Position numbers and translations under genes: made by a program. The notes below the pieces were generated by a model, which saw only the letters and a list, made by a program, of their open reading frames with translations, did not search any database and was not told the origin of the DNA. A stretch of DNA of 64,000 bases from Exiguobacterium qingdaonense (lineage in GTDB: Bacteria; Bacillota; Bacilli; Exiguobacteriales; Exiguobacteriaceae), in the NCBI RefSeq assembly GCF_018617855.1, contig NZ_JACSKY010000002.1, forward strand, positions 62,001 through 126,000. Direction: 5' to 3'. Positions 1-8,834 of the stretch are shown here, piece after piece. Position 1 is the first letter of the stretch; each line of letters begins with the position of its first letter.

Positions 1-427
1 CACCTTGGTTTACGTGCTCAAGGAACGGGTCCCATACGTCGACCATCGTTTTTTGACCGGCCTCCGATTTTCCTCGTGCTTTAATCGAAGCCGCACCTTC
101 TTGCAATGCCTCTTTGAGCAGGTTGAAATCTGCTTCGGTCTCATCACCAAACTTCGTAGCCATCTTTACGAAGGCGGAACCATATAATGGACCGGCTGCA
201 CCGCCCACTTTCGACATGAGGGTCATCCCGATTTTTTTACTTAACGCTCCAAGTGATTCATACTCGTCATCCAAGATGGAAGAGACCGCATCAAATCCAC
301 GAGACATATTGATTCCATGATCTCCGTCACCGATGGCCCGATCTAAATCGGTCAACGTGTCTTTCTGCTCTTCGATACCAACTTGTGCATCACGTAACGC
401 CTGCTTCATCCGATCAATCGTCAACAT
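1..427 (-). CDS. dhaL: Dihydroxyacetone kinase subunit DhaL (partial, C-terminus outside window)
   Basis: DhaL is the ADP-binding subunit of the PTS-dependent dihydroxyacetone kinase. It passes phosphate, received from the PTS through DhaM, to dihydroxyacetone held by DhaK. About 142 codons are visible, starting at an ATG at 425-427 and running off the left edge. Near residue 34 the translation contains GDGDHG, the acidic cluster that binds the Mg-nucleotide in this family, followed by a glycine-rich stretch (KVGGAAGPLYGSAF). It starts 19 bp after the dhaK stop on the same strand, so the two form an operon. Any dhaM would lie outside the window. Confidence 0.9.
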   Translation of the reverse strand, partial: MLTIDRMKQALRDAQVGIEEQKDTLTDLDRAIGDGDHGINMSRGFDAVSSILDDEYESLGALSKKIGMTLMSKVGGAAGPLYGSAFVKMATKFGDETEADFNLLKEALQEGAASIKARGKSEAGQKTMVDVWDPFLEHVNQG

Positions 428-446
428 AAACCAAACACCTCATTCA

Positions 447-1424
447 TCAAATTTTAAATCCGAGTGCTGCCGATGGGGCATCTAGATACGTCGTCATTTC
501 ATCATCGAGCGGTAATAGGGTGATGGAGAACCCATGCATCTCAAGGGACGTCATATAGTTACCGACATATTTACGTTTTAACGTATATCCGGCGGCCTCC
601 AGTTTTTCGGCGACGAAATGATATGTCACGTACAGTTCTGACAACGGCGTACCACCCATTCCGTTTACCATGACAGCTACTTCGCCTGGGTCGACTTCTT
701 TCTTCAAATGACTGAGAAGGTCATCGACGATTTGGTCGACATCGCCCGTCGGTTTGCGCTCGACACCACGCTCCCCGTGAATCCCGATTCCGATTTCCAT
801 CTCTTCCTCATTTAGGTCGAAACCAGGTTTTCCGCTAACCGGCATGTAACACGGTTCTACAGCCATCCCCATAGAGCGCACGTGAGATGCCACTTTTTCT
901 GCGATCGACTTGACTTCTTCGAGTGATTTGCCGCTCGCTGCGGCAGCGCCGGCAATCTTATGAACGAATACCGTGCCAGCTACCCCTCGGCGGTCTTCTT
1001 TGTTCGAGATAGCGACATCATCTGCGACGACGACATGGTCCACTTTGATCCCGTCCCCTTCGGCAAGTTCCGCAGCTAACTCAAAGTTCATGACATCCCC
1101 CGAATAATTTTTGACGACCAGCAAAACGCCATTTCCACCATCGGCCGCCTTGATTCCTTCAAGCACCATATCCGGGGTAGGGGATGTAAACACTTCCCCG
1201 CAAACTGCGGCATCGAGCATGCCATCTCCGACAAAACCGGCATGTGCTGGCTCGTGACCGCTACCGCCGCCCGAGACGAGTCCGACCTTGCCAGACTTTG
1301 CCCCGTCAGCCCGACAGATGACATTCACCCCATCGACACGACCGTACAATTCAGGATGGGCATGGACCATTCCTTCAACCATTTGCGAGACGAGTTCACT
1401 TGCTTCACCGATTAGCTTCTTCAC
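447..1424 (-). CDS. dhaK: Dihydroxyacetone kinase subunit DhaK
   Basis: DhaK is the substrate-binding subunit of dihydroxyacetone kinase, a cytoplasmic enzyme that makes dihydroxyacetone phosphate for glycolysis. The 325 residues match the usual family length. The glycine-rich motif GGGSGHEPAHAG lies at residues 52-63. His216 in GIGIHGE corresponds to the histidine that forms a covalent hemiaminal with dihydroxyacetone. The start is a GTG preceded by an AAAGGAG ribosome site. dhaL follows 19 bp downstream. I saw no cre-like site in the short upstream region. Confidence 0.95.
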   Translation of the reverse strand: MKKLIGEASELVSQMVEGMVHAHPELYGRVDGVNVICRADGAKSGKVGLVSGGGSGHEPAHAGFVGDGMLDAAVCGEVFTSPTPDMVLEGIKAADGGNGVLLVVKNYSGDVMNFELAAELAEGDGIKVDHVVVADDVAISNKEDRRGVAGTVFVHKIAGAAAASGKSLEEVKSIAEKVASHVRSMGMAVEPCYMPVSGKPGFDLNEEEMEIGIGIHGERGVERKPTGDVDQIVDDLLSHLKKEVDPGEVAVMVNGMGGTPLSELYVTYHFVAEKLEAAGYTLKRKYVGNYMTSLEMHGFSITLLPLDDEMTTYLDAPSAALGFKI

Positions 1425-1491
1425 GCGAGATCACTCCTTTTCAATTTGAAAACTACCAATAACAATTTTCCACTATTTCATCGGAGTTAAA

Positions 1492-1520
1492 CAAAAAAAC
1501 CGACGAATCATTCGTCGGTT
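1492..1520 (-). terminator. Rho-independent terminator after ytzB
   Basis: A 10-bp stem (1498-1507 with 1511-1520) and a 3-nt loop are followed on the minus strand by a run of T. It lies just past the ytzB stop and separates ytzB from dhaKL. Confidence 0.85.
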
Positions 1521-1525
1521 TCGTG

Positions 1526-1828
1526 TCATGCATATTCGAGTAGAGCACCAGTCTCGGAGTCGACTGTAAACTCGTATGTTTTCTCTTCATCGTTCTCAAG
1601 AACCGAGATTCCACCTTTATACACATCATATTCACGCCCATCATATGTGTAAATCTCAGGTGATGCAGAAATCCATGCCCCTTGGACATGTCCTTTGGCT
1701 GAGAAAGCACGTTTCGTATACTCCAACGCGTTCTCTGCCGATAAGCTACGTTCATCTAATGCTTTTTTCGTCATAAGTGCGGCAATGACGGCAACCCCGA
1801 TTCCAATAAACCAATACCTTTTTTTCAT
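1526..1828 (-). CDS. ytzB: Small membrane-anchored PepSY-type protein (YtzB-like)
   Basis: A predicted 100-residue protein with a Lys/Arg start, one hydrophobic segment at about residues 5-19, and an extracytoplasmic part ending in a strand pattern (EKTYEFTVDSETGALLEY) typical of PepSY repeats. PepSY domains are thought to inhibit or modulate extracellular proteases; no specific role is known here. An in-frame ATG lies 81 bp upstream, but the ATG at 1828 has a good GGGGAGG site 8 bp before it and gives a clean signal-anchor, so I prefer it. The gene diverges from ytoP, as the B. subtilis small secreted protein ytzB does. Confidence 0.75.
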   Translation of the reverse strand: MKKRYWFIGIGVAVIAALMTKKALDERSLSAENALEYTKRAFSAKGHVQGAWISASPEIYTYDGREYDVYKGGISVLENDEEKTYEFTVDSETGALLEYA

Positions 1829-1965
1829 ATGACTACCTCCCCTTGAACTATGGCTATCATGTACATCGTACCAAAACCTGTACCCGAATGGAATGAAAAG
1901 CATTCGCATCCTGTCAAAACTTTTGTATATAATGAGACAAGAACAGTTAGAAAGGATGATGAGAG

Positions 1966-3039
1966 ATGAATCAAAAGACGAGGGATTTATTCAAGACGTT
2001 AACAGAACTTCCAGGTGCGCCGGGATTTGAGTCAGAAGTTCGTCAGTTCGTACGCGAACGAATCGAACCATTTTCAGATGAAATTGTGACGGATGGAATC
2101 GGATCGATTTTCGGAAAACGCGTCGGGGACGAGACAGGACCGAAAGTCATGGTGGCAGGTCACATGGACGAGGTCGCCTTCATGGTGACGCGGATTACGG
2201 AAAAAGGGATGCTATACATACAACCGCTCGGCGGATGGTGGAGTCAAGTTCTCATGGCACAACGCTTTGACATCATCACGTCAAACGGTAAAATTCCCGG
2301 TGTCGTCGCTTCGACTCCGCCACACTTACTCGGACCTGATGCGATGAATAAGCCGATGGAAATTAAACAAATGTTTATCGACATCGGTGCAGACTCAAAA
2401 GAAGAGGCGGAATCATGGGGCGTTCGACCAGGTGTTCCCGCGGTACCAACGAGCGCATTCACACCACTTCAGCATCCAAAGAAGATAATGGCAAAAGCAT
2501 GGGACAACCGCTACGGCGTCGGACTCGCTGTAGAACTGTTAGAAGAGACGACGAAAGAGGACCATCCGAACATTCTTTTCTCTGGCGCAACAGTACAGGA
2601 AGAAGTCGGGTTGCGTGGGGCTCAGACAGCATCTGAGTTGATTCAGCCAGACGTTGCGCTCGTGCTCGATGCTTCTCCGGCGAATGACGCGTCGGGAAGT
2701 AAGACAGAGTTTGGACAGCTCGGTGAAGGGGCATTGATCCGAATACTAGACCGGGTTATGGTCATGTCTCCTGAGATGCGTGACTTCTTACTTGATACGG
2801 CATCTGACGAAAACATCAAGACACAGTATTTCGTCTCACCAGGTGGAACGGATGCAGGACGTATACACATGAGCGGTCAAGGGGTGCCGACAGCCGTGAT
2901 CGGGGTCGCCTCTCGCTATATTCATACACACGCTTCCATCCTTCATACAGACGATTATGATGCAGCAAAAGCGCTCCTCAAGGCGTTGGTCAAACGACTT
3001 GACCGTTCGACACTCGAAACGCTTCGTCCATCTCATTGA
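1966..3039 (+). CDS. ytoP: M42 family aminopeptidase YtoP
   Basis: Predicted cytoplasmic two-metal aminopeptidase of the M42 (glutamyl aminopeptidase/PepA-like) family, which trims N-terminal residues from peptides. The 357 residues contain the expected metal and catalytic motifs: AGHMDE near residue 66, a metal Asp in AKAWDNRYG near 180, the Glu-Glu pair in VQEEVGLRG near 214, and HTHASILH near 325. An AAAGGATG site precedes the ATG. A TATAAT hexamer at 1928-1933 is a possible -10. It is followed by a terminator, so it is probably monocistronic. Confidence 0.93.
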   Translation: MNQKTRDLFKTLTELPGAPGFESEVRQFVRERIEPFSDEIVTDGIGSIFGKRVGDETGPKVMVAGHMDEVAFMVTRITEKGMLYIQPLGGWWSQVLMAQRFDIITSNGKIPGVVASTPPHLLGPDAMNKPMEIKQMFIDIGADSKEEAESWGVRPGVPAVPTSAFTPLQHPKKIMAKAWDNRYGVGLAVELLEETTKEDHPNILFSGATVQEEVGLRGAQTASELIQPDVALVLDASPANDASGSKTEFGQLGEGALIRILDRVMVMSPEMRDFLLDTASDENIKTQYFVSPGGTDAGRIHMSGQGVPTAVIGVASRYIHTHASILHTDDYDAAKALLKALVKRLDRSTLETLRPSH

Positions 3040-3048
3040 TTTAAACGT

Positions 3049-3084
3049 TCCGTTCACTCATCTATGGAGTGGGCGGATTTTTTT
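3049..3084 (+). terminator. Terminator after ytoP
   Basis: An 11-bp stem with two G-U pairs (3049-3059 with 3067-3077) is followed by seven T residues. Confidence 0.85.
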
Positions 3085-3094
3085 GTTCATATTC

Positions 3095-3122
3095 TTGCTA
3101 TTTCACGAAAACACCTTATACT
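3095..3122 (+). promoter_or_regulatory. Sigma-A type promoter for the PfoR-like gene
   Basis: TTGCTA at 3095-3100 and TATACT at 3117-3122 are separated by 16 bp, downstream of the ytoP terminator and 68 bp before the start codon. Confidence 0.6.
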
Positions 3123-3190
3123 GATAGAGGTGTTCATACATGTTTTTTACTCATGACAAGACACTTGTTTGAATGTAAGGAGGATATGAT

Positions 3191-4207
3191 GTGTTAAAGA
3201 AAAAAGGAATTTCACTGAGCCCGTCTGTCTATTTTGTGACGGCACTTAGTTATATGGCACTCGGTTTGTTTAGTACGTTGATCATTGGCTTGATTATGAA
3301 GACGATCGGTGGTCAGCTCGAAGGCACCGCCTTCACAGGCATGAGCGACACGTTAATTCAAATTGGGGATGTCGCAATGAGCCTGACAGGACCGGCGATT
3401 GGAATCGCCATTGCGTATGCGCTAGAGGCGCCGCCACTCATCTTGTTTTCAGCTCTCGTCGTCGGGGCGTTCGGATATGAGTTCGGGCCAGCAGGAAGTT
3501 ACGTTGCGACCATTCTCGCGGTCGAAAGTTCAAAACTTGTTTCCAAATCGACGAAACTTGATATTTTAGTTACACCGTTCACGACGATTGCGATTGGTTA
3601 TCTCATTGCGACATACATCGGTAAGTACGTCGGGTTGTTCATGACACAGCTTGGCGGTTGGATCGAGTGGGGGACGGAGCAACAACCTTTATTCATGGGA
3701 GTGGTTGTGGCGACATTGATGGGACTAGCGTTGACCGCACCGATTTCAAGTGCAGCGATTGCTTTGATTCTCGGATTGAACGGAGTCGCCGCAGGGGCGG
3801 CGACCGTCGGATGTGCCGCGCAAATGATTGGGTTTGCAATCACAAGTTACCGCGATAACGGAGTCGGTGGAGCGATTGCACAAGGGATTGGGACCTCGAT
3901 GCTACAAGTCGGGAATATTGTCAAAAATCCGTGGATTCTCTTACCTCCGACACTAGCTGGAGCCGTCCTGGCCCCTATCGCGATTCTTTTCTTCGAATTG
4001 GAGAGTGTGGCTGCAGGTGCAGGGATGGGAACGAGTGGACTTGTCGGTCCAATCGTTATGCTCGAGACGATGGGGTTTAGCTTATATACGCTACTCGTCG
4101 TTCTCGGATTCTTGATTGTAGGACCTGCCTTGTTGAGCTACGCGGTGTATACACTGTTGAGAAAGACGGGACGTATCCAACCGAATGATTTGAAGATTGA
4201 TTATTGA
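3191..4207 (+). CDS. PfoR-like PTS EIIC-family membrane protein
   Basis: A very hydrophobic 338-residue protein with about eight to ten predicted membrane segments and Gly/Ala-rich helices. It resembles the PTS_EIIC_2 family that includes PfoR of Clostridium. It has no EIIA or EIIB domain and no adjacent PTS genes, so sugar transport is unproven; family members are annotated either as orphan IIC transporters or as toxin-gene regulators. The start is a GTG at 3191. AAGGAGG lies 7 bp upstream, and both nearby ATGs (3186, 3189) run into TAA within four codons. It is probably transcribed alone from its own promoter. Confidence 0.8.
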   Translation: MLKKKGISLSPSVYFVTALSYMALGLFSTLIIGLIMKTIGGQLEGTAFTGMSDTLIQIGDVAMSLTGPAIGIAIAYALEAPPLILFSALVVGAFGYEFGPAGSYVATILAVESSKLVSKSTKLDILVTPFTTIAIGYLIATYIGKYVGLFMTQLGGWIEWGTEQQPLFMGVVVATLMGLALTAPISSAAIALILGLNGVAAGAATVGCAAQMIGFAITSYRDNGVGGAIAQGIGTSMLQVGNIVKNPWILLPPTLAGAVLAPIAILFFELESVAAGAGMGTSGLVGPIVMLETMGFSLYTLLVVLGFLIVGPALLSYAVYTLLRKTGRIQPNDLKIDY

Positions 4208-4361
4208 AGAGAGCACCGCTTCATTCGAAACGATGCTCTCAGTATATTGACGAACTAGGTCGCAAGGGCGATTTGGTTCGTCTTTTTTGGTTCACGGTTT
4301 CTCTGCCCCGTAACATTGCAGAGATGATATACCGGTTGTTGAAGGACGAGTTTAATCTTCA

Positions 4362-4694
4362 TCATCCGATTCCAAGCCACATTTTAACAGATTCTACTGT
4401 CTCGCGAGGCACGCGGAAACTGATTAGGAATAGCATGAGAACAATCACATAAATAGGGATCAAAAAACGCTTTCGCACAATCGGGAGGCGACGAACCAAT
4501 TGCTTGAGCCATTTTTCAAGGATATAGATGATAGCGAATCCGACGATGAGCCAAATTAAAATCTCTAATCTTGACTTGTCCGTATCGATGAATAAATATC
4601 CATATCGGAGGATGACGAGCATACCGAATGCGCCGACCATTTGCTCGAGCGGGTGTTTCATCTCGGGATTCAATGTTTCGCGAGTTAATTTCAT
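4362..4694 (-). CDS. Hypothetical membrane protein, three predicted segments
   Basis: A 110-residue protein with three hydrophobic segments at about residues 19-36, 43-60 and 76-92, separated by Lys/Arg-rich loops. No family was recognised. The ATG at 4694 has AGGTGA 6 bp upstream. The membrane-protein composition favours this strand over the overlapping plus-strand ORF. It is divergent from ytpP; I see no functional link with its neighbours. Confidence 0.65.
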   Translation of the reverse strand: MKLTRETLNPEMKHPLEQMVGAFGMLVILRYGYLFIDTDKSRLEILIWLIVGFAIIYILEKWLKQLVRRLPIVRKRFLIPIYVIVLMLFLISFRVPRETVESVKMWLGIG

Positions 4695-4810
4695 TTCATT
4701 TCACCTGTTTCAACTAGTCTCGGTATCGATTATAACAAACAGCAGAGCAGAATGTGTGACTAGACTTATGCTATTATAAGTGGGGAAAAAACGAACAGGA
4801 GTGATCAATC

Positions 4811-5122
4811 GTGAAACAATTATCGACAATGACAGAATATATGGAAGCTAAAGAATCAAAAAGTGTTTTCATGTTCTCGGCTAAATGGTGTGGCGATTGC
4901 CGTTTCCTCGACCCGTTCATGCCAGAAATTGAATCAAAATTCGAAGCGTGGTCGTTTTATTACGTCGACCGTGACGAGTTCATGGAGCTTGCGCAAGAAC
5001 TAGACGTCTTCGGTATCCCGAGTTTCATCGCATTTAAAGACGGCAAGGAAGTCGATCGTTACGTCGGTCGTGAACGGAAGACACCGGAACAGGTCGAAGC
5101 GTTTTTGAACGGGTTAGGGTGA
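4811..5122 (+). CDS. ytpP: Thioredoxin-like protein YtpP
   Basis: A 103-residue cytoplasmic thioredoxin-fold protein, predicted to exchange thiols and disulfides. The active site is WCGDC at residues 26-30, in place of the classical WCGPC, and the cis-proline loop is FGIPSF near residue 76. GTG start at 4811 with AGGAGTGAT just upstream. It leads the ytpP-ytpQ-ytpR cluster, the same order as in B. subtilis, with only 6 bp before ytpQ. The electron donor and client are not apparent from the sequence. Confidence 0.9.
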   Translation: MKQLSTMTEYMEAKESKSVFMFSAKWCGDCRFLDPFMPEIESKFEAWSFYYVDRDEFMELAQELDVFGIPSFIAFKDGKEVDRYVGRERKTPEQVEAFLNGLG

Positions 5123-5128
5123 GCTTTC

Positions 5129-5923
5129 ATGGAACGGAATGAGTTAAGACGATACTTAGAATCAAGTTTTAAAGAGGAGTACCGCACTTCTTACGATCGT
5201 GAGAATGAGGTGTTACGTGTCGAACGAAAGTCAGATCGCTTCGGTGTCAATATCCGACTCGCGCCGATTGTCGCAAAAGCGAAAACCCGTGGGAAAGTGG
5301 CCGTCGATGAAGTGATCGAATATATTGAAGCGGCGATGAAGGCCGATGATCACATCTCTCTTTCTGGAAATGTGGATGTCATTTATCCAGTTATTCGTTC
5401 AAACTCGTTCTCGAAGACGACGAAGAGTGGGGAGTCGCTCGCTTTTAGACCTCACTCGGCAGAGACTGCGGTATTCTATGCACTCGATCGTGGGAATGGA
5501 TATCGGTTGATTGAAGAACGACATTTAACAGAAGAGTTGGGCCTCGCCGATATTGATCGTATCGCACGTGAGAACGTCAAAAAACTTCCGACCGAGATGA
5601 AACAAGACGAGGTAGCGGGAAATCCGTTCTACTTCTTATCCACTCGGGATGGATATGAGGCGTCTCGAATTTTAAATGATGAGTTTTTACGGATGATGGA
5701 GCGACGGATCGAGGGCGATATGCTCGTCGGTGTGCCACATCAGGATGTGATGATTATCGCAGATGTACGAAACGATCAAGGGTATGACGCCATGCAACAA
5801 TTGATGTTCGATTTCTTTACAAACGGTCGCGTCCCTGTGACCGCACTCGCTTTCCATTATGAGGCAGGGCAACTTGAACCGATTTTCATTGTCGGAAAAA
5901 AGACCCCGCCATCGAACACATAA
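5129..5923 (+). CDS. ytpQ: DUF1444 (UPF0354) family protein YtpQ
   Basis: A 264-residue soluble protein matching the YtpQ/UPF0354 family by length, content and position between ytpP and ytpR. The function is unknown. No catalytic signature or membrane segment is visible. The ribosome site lies inside the end of ytpP, so translation is probably coupled. Confidence 0.85.
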   Translation: MERNELRRYLESSFKEEYRTSYDRENEVLRVERKSDRFGVNIRLAPIVAKAKTRGKVAVDEVIEYIEAAMKADDHISLSGNVDVIYPVIRSNSFSKTTKSGESLAFRPHSAETAVFYALDRGNGYRLIEERHLTEELGLADIDRIARENVKKLPTEMKQDEVAGNPFYFLSTRDGYEASRILNDEFLRMMERRIEGDMLVGVPHQDVMIIADVRNDQGYDAMQQLMFDFFTNGRVPVTALAFHYEAGQLEPIFIVGKKTPPSNT

Positions 5924-5971
5924 TCTGATAAAATAAGTGAGATGATTTTGAAAGAAGGGACGTATGAACGC

Positions 5972-6592
5972 ATGCAAATGAATGTATTTTATAACCGAGA
6001 AGGAATCGGCGATGTACTCATGGTGTTATTGAAAGAAGGAGAACGTCACCATCAATCTGTAGAGCGGACAGGTGACGTAGCCGTCGTCAAATCTGCAGAC
6101 GGAGACGTCAACGGATACAACTTGTTTCAAGCGAGTGAGCACTTTGACGTCGCAGGTTGGAACGGTCCGATTGATTTGACAGTCGAATTGGTCGAACAGT
6201 TACGAGCGATGTTAAGTGAGCATGGAATCGAAGAGGACTTTTCATGGGTAGACGTTAGCCCGAAGTTTGTCGTCGGTTACGTTGAAAACGCAGAGAAACA
6301 CCCAGATGCAGACAAACTATCTGTGTGTCAGGTCCAAATTGATGGGGGCACTGTACAAATCGTATGTGGCGCACCGAACGTGGCGACGGGTCAAAAGGTT
6401 GTCGTGGCCAAGCCAGGCGCGGTGATGCCGACCGGGTTGATTATTCGACCATCTGCACTCCGTGGAGAAAGTTCACATGGAATGATTTGTTCTGCACGTG
6501 AATTAAACATTCCAAATGCCCCTCAAGAAAAAGGGATTTTAGTATTAGATGACGAATATGAAGTAGGTACAGCATTTGAAATCGGTCGCTAA
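5972..6592 (+). CDS. ytpR: tRNA-binding domain protein YtpR
   Basis: A protein of about 206 residues with an N-terminal DUF4479-like region (from MNVFYN) and a C-terminal EMAP/Trbp-type OB fold at about 100-200. The OB fold carries the hallmark HPDADKLSVCQV, IVCGAPNV and HGMICSARELN stretches also seen in phenylalanyl-tRNA synthetase beta and Arc1p/CsaA proteins. It probably binds tRNA; the cellular role is not established. The frame is open from an ATG at 5942. I prefer 5972 (or 5978) because an AAGAAGGG element sits between the two and family members begin with MNVFYN. Confidence 0.88.
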   Translation: MQMNVFYNREGIGDVLMVLLKEGERHHQSVERTGDVAVVKSADGDVNGYNLFQASEHFDVAGWNGPIDLTVELVEQLRAMLSEHGIEEDFSWVDVSPKFVVGYVENAEKHPDADKLSVCQVQIDGGTVQIVCGAPNVATGQKVVVAKPGAVMPTGLIIRPSALRGESSHGMICSARELNIPNAPQEKGILVLDDEYEVGTAFEIGR

Positions 6593-6646
6593 ACTCGACC
6601 GATTTTTTGTTAAATATGGATTGAGTGAAAAAGCGAGGAAACAACT

Positions 6647-7342
6647 ATGGATGCATATGAACGTTCACTGAAACAGCAAGCGGAGCGAATCAAACGAGAG
6701 TTATCGAAAGAAGGACAGACGCTGTCATCTCCTCCAAAGGTAGAAGTCACCGATGAACTGATTCCGTCAGACGTCCCCTCCCCGATTTACGGATATGCTC
6801 GTCCGAAGCCGAAGATCATGCTCCCAGTCGAACATTCTCCTGAAACGAGAGAAGTGCTCGATTCAAGTGTAAATATTGACTCACTGCCGACCGAATCAGA
6901 AGAAACAGAAGACGAGTCTGCGAAGTCTGAATCAACCGAGGGTCGTGAAGCAATTTCCGGGGAAGTAAAGATGGAAGAGAAATCGATACTCGGTGAGGTC
7001 TCCATCACGAATAACGGCTTTTCATCGGTGTTTATGCAATCAACAGATTTATCCCGTTCGAATAAAGAATCGATTGTAGAAATGCATCATGATGCAACAC
7101 CTTCCGATGCATTGAATATAGAAGAGGCCAAGGAAAAAATCGGTTCATCCATCGAACAGATTGCAGAAAGATTACAAACAACATCTGAGCAACAAGAACT
7201 GCCGTCTGACACAGAGTTGACACCTGCTGTTGAAGTCTCATTTAAAGCGGATCAACCGCCTGTGAACGTGATGATGACGCCAAAAGACCGTATGGCCATG
7301 TATCGGAGCCGACGACTTGCACAAAAAAATAATAATCTGTAA
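6647..7342 (+). CDS. Hypothetical acidic protein resembling the N-terminal region of SftA, without a motor domain
   Basis: A 231-residue, Ser/Glu-rich, probably disordered protein without membrane segments. It occupies the ytpR-murC interval where B. subtilis carries sftA (ytpS), the soluble FtsK-like DNA translocase. Two short stretches recall the SftA linker as I remember it: VPSPIYGY at residues 43-50 and PVNVMMTPKDR near 205, the latter normally close to the start of the ATPase. No Walker motifs or FtsK gamma domain follow; the frame stops 85 bp before murC. It could be a relic, a lineage-specific small protein, or an unrelated protein. AAGCGAGGAA precedes the ATG. Confidence 0.6.
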   Translation: MDAYERSLKQQAERIKRELSKEGQTLSSPPKVEVTDELIPSDVPSPIYGYARPKPKIMLPVEHSPETREVLDSSVNIDSLPTESEETEDESAKSESTEGREAISGEVKMEEKSILGEVSITNNGFSSVFMQSTDLSRSNKESIVEMHHDATPSDALNIEEAKEKIGSSIEQIAERLQTTSEQQELPSDTELTPAVEVSFKADQPPVNVMMTPKDRMAMYRSRRLAQKNNNL

Positions 7343-7362
7343 TAGCACGACCCTGAGAGTTT

Positions 7363-7371
7363 TGCTATAAT
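7363..7371 (+). promoter_or_regulatory. Extended -10 promoter for murC
   Basis: TGCTATAAT, a full extended -10 element, lies 57 bp before the murC start. No convincing -35 hexamer is seen. Confidence 0.6.
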
Positions 7372-7427
7372 GACAAAGGTTTGTCGCATTTTGACGAGCC
7401 GCAATGAATTAGGGGGGCTATTTACAG

Positions 7428-8735
7428 ATGAACCGTTATCACTTCGTCGGAATTAAAGGAACGGGCATGAGTCCTTTAGCTCAAATTTTATTTGATATGA
7501 ACAATGAAGTCCGTGGATCGGACGTTGAAAAAGCGTTTTTTACAGAAGAAGCATTGAAACGAAAAGGAATCGAGATCTTGCCATTCGATCCTGAAAATAT
7601 TTCTGAAGATCAAATTATCGTACAAGGAAATGCGTTTAGTGATGATCACCCAGAGATCGTTCGCGCACGCGAACTAGGGTTAACGATTTATAAGTATTAC
7701 GAGTTTTTAGGTGAGCTCGCCAATCATTATACGAGTGTGGCCATTACGGGTTCACACGGAAAAACATCGACAACCGGTTTACTCGCACATGTGATGCGTG
7801 GAATCGAACCGACATCATTTTTGATTGGTGATGGGACGGGCGAGGGCGTTGCCGATTCGAAAAACTTAGTCTTCGAGGCATGCGAATATAAGCGTCATTT
7901 CTTATATTATCGTCCTGATTACGCAATTATGACGAATATCGATTTCGACCATTCTGATTATTTCTCTGGTTTAGAAGACGTCATCGACGCATTCCAGGAG
8001 ATGGCCAAGCAAGTGAAGAAAGGAATCATCGCCTGCGGTGATGACGAAAATCTTCAACACATTCAAGCGAACGTTCCGCTCGTTTATTATGGGTTTGGAA
8101 CGCATAACGATTTCCGGGCAGAACATGTCACGTCGACTGAAAATGGAACAACATTTGATGTCTTCTTACGGGATGACTTCTACGGGACATTCCGTATCCC
8201 AGGGTACGGAAACCATAGCGTGTTGAACGCACTTGCTGTTATTGCGACATGCGATTATGAGAACTTGTCGAAAGAGTTGGTAAAAGAACGCCTCGAAACG
8301 TTCAACGGAGTGAAGCGTCGATTCAGTGAATCGTCACTGAACGGTCAAGTACTCGTCGATGACTATGCACACCATCCACGTGAAATTAGTGCGACGATCG
8401 AGGCTGCTCGGAAGAAGTACAAGGAGCGGGAAGTTGTTGCGATTTTCCAACCACATACGTATACACGTCTCAAATCATTCATGGATGATTTTGCGACGGC
8501 ATTGGCTGAAGCGGATACGGTATATTTATGTGACATTTTTGGTTCAGCACGCGAACAAGAAGGGACGGTCACGATCGAGGACCTACAGTCAAGAATCGAT
8601 GGTGCACACATTTTGAAACGCGGTGGAACGAACGTCCTACGCAATCATGACGATGCCGTGCTATTGTTCATGGGCGCAGGCGACATCCAAACGTATCAAC
8701 GTGAATATGAAGAAGTCGTGAAACTTGAAGCATGA
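7428..8735 (+). CDS. murC: UDP-N-acetylmuramate--L-alanine ligase
   Basis: MurC adds L-alanine to UDP-MurNAc using ATP, the first amino-acid step of cytoplasmic peptidoglycan precursor synthesis. The 435 residues show the UDP-sugar binding start [11 protein letters not shown] near residue 8, the ATP loop [11 protein letters not shown] near 106, and the Mur ligase C-terminal domain including [10 protein letters not shown] near 312. An AGGGGGG site lies 10 bp before the ATG. It has its own promoter and a terminator follows. Confidence 0.97.
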   Translation: MNRYHFVGIKGTGMSPLAQILFDMNNEVRGSDVEKAFFTEEALKRKGIEILPFDPENISEDQIIVQGNAFSDDHPEIVRARELGLTIYKYYEFLGELANHYTSVAITGSHGKTSTTGLLAHVMRGIEPTSFLIGDGTGEGVADSKNLVFEACEYKRHFLYYRPDYAIMTNIDFDHSDYFSGLEDVIDAFQEMAKQVKKGIIACGDDENLQHIQANVPLVYYGFGTHNDFRAEHVTSTENGTTFDVFLRDDFYGTFRIPGYGNHSVLNALAVIATCDYENLSKELVKERLETFNGVKRRFSESSLNGQVLVDDYAHHPREISATIEAARKKYKEREVVAIFQPHTYTRLKSFMDDFATALAEADTVYLCDIFGSAREQEGTVTIEDLQSRIDGAHILKRGGTNVLRNHDDAVLLFMGAGDIQTYQREYEEVVKLEA

Positions 8736-8743
8736 CGTTGAAT

Positions 8744-8768
8744 GGGAGACGAAAGTCTCTCTTTTTTT
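8744..8768 (+). terminator. Terminator after murC
   Basis: A 7-bp stem closed by a GAAA tetraloop (8744-8750 with 8755-8761), followed by a T tract. Confidence 0.85.
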
Positions 8769-8834
8769 ATGTTTAGCCATCAAACATCTCGGTAATAGTA
8801 ATATCGATTGAATATTGCAAAGGAGATGTTTTGA

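Noticed and set aside
1453-1755. Minus-strand 100-codon ORF in another frame over ytzB
   Set aside because: It overlaps the terminator and ytzB, lacks a ribosome site and has no protein-like pattern.
4208-4242. Inverted GAGAGCA/TGCTCTC after the PfoR-like gene as a terminator
   Set aside because: A 7-bp stem with an 18-nt loop and no T tract.
4204-4452. Plus-strand 82-codon ORF after the PfoR-like gene
   Set aside because: It starts by overlapping the previous stop, has no ribosome site and overlaps a better minus-strand membrane-protein gene.
8769-8834. PerR box upstream of dps
   Set aside because: The region is AT-rich, but no arrangement comes near TTATAAT-N-ATTATAA.
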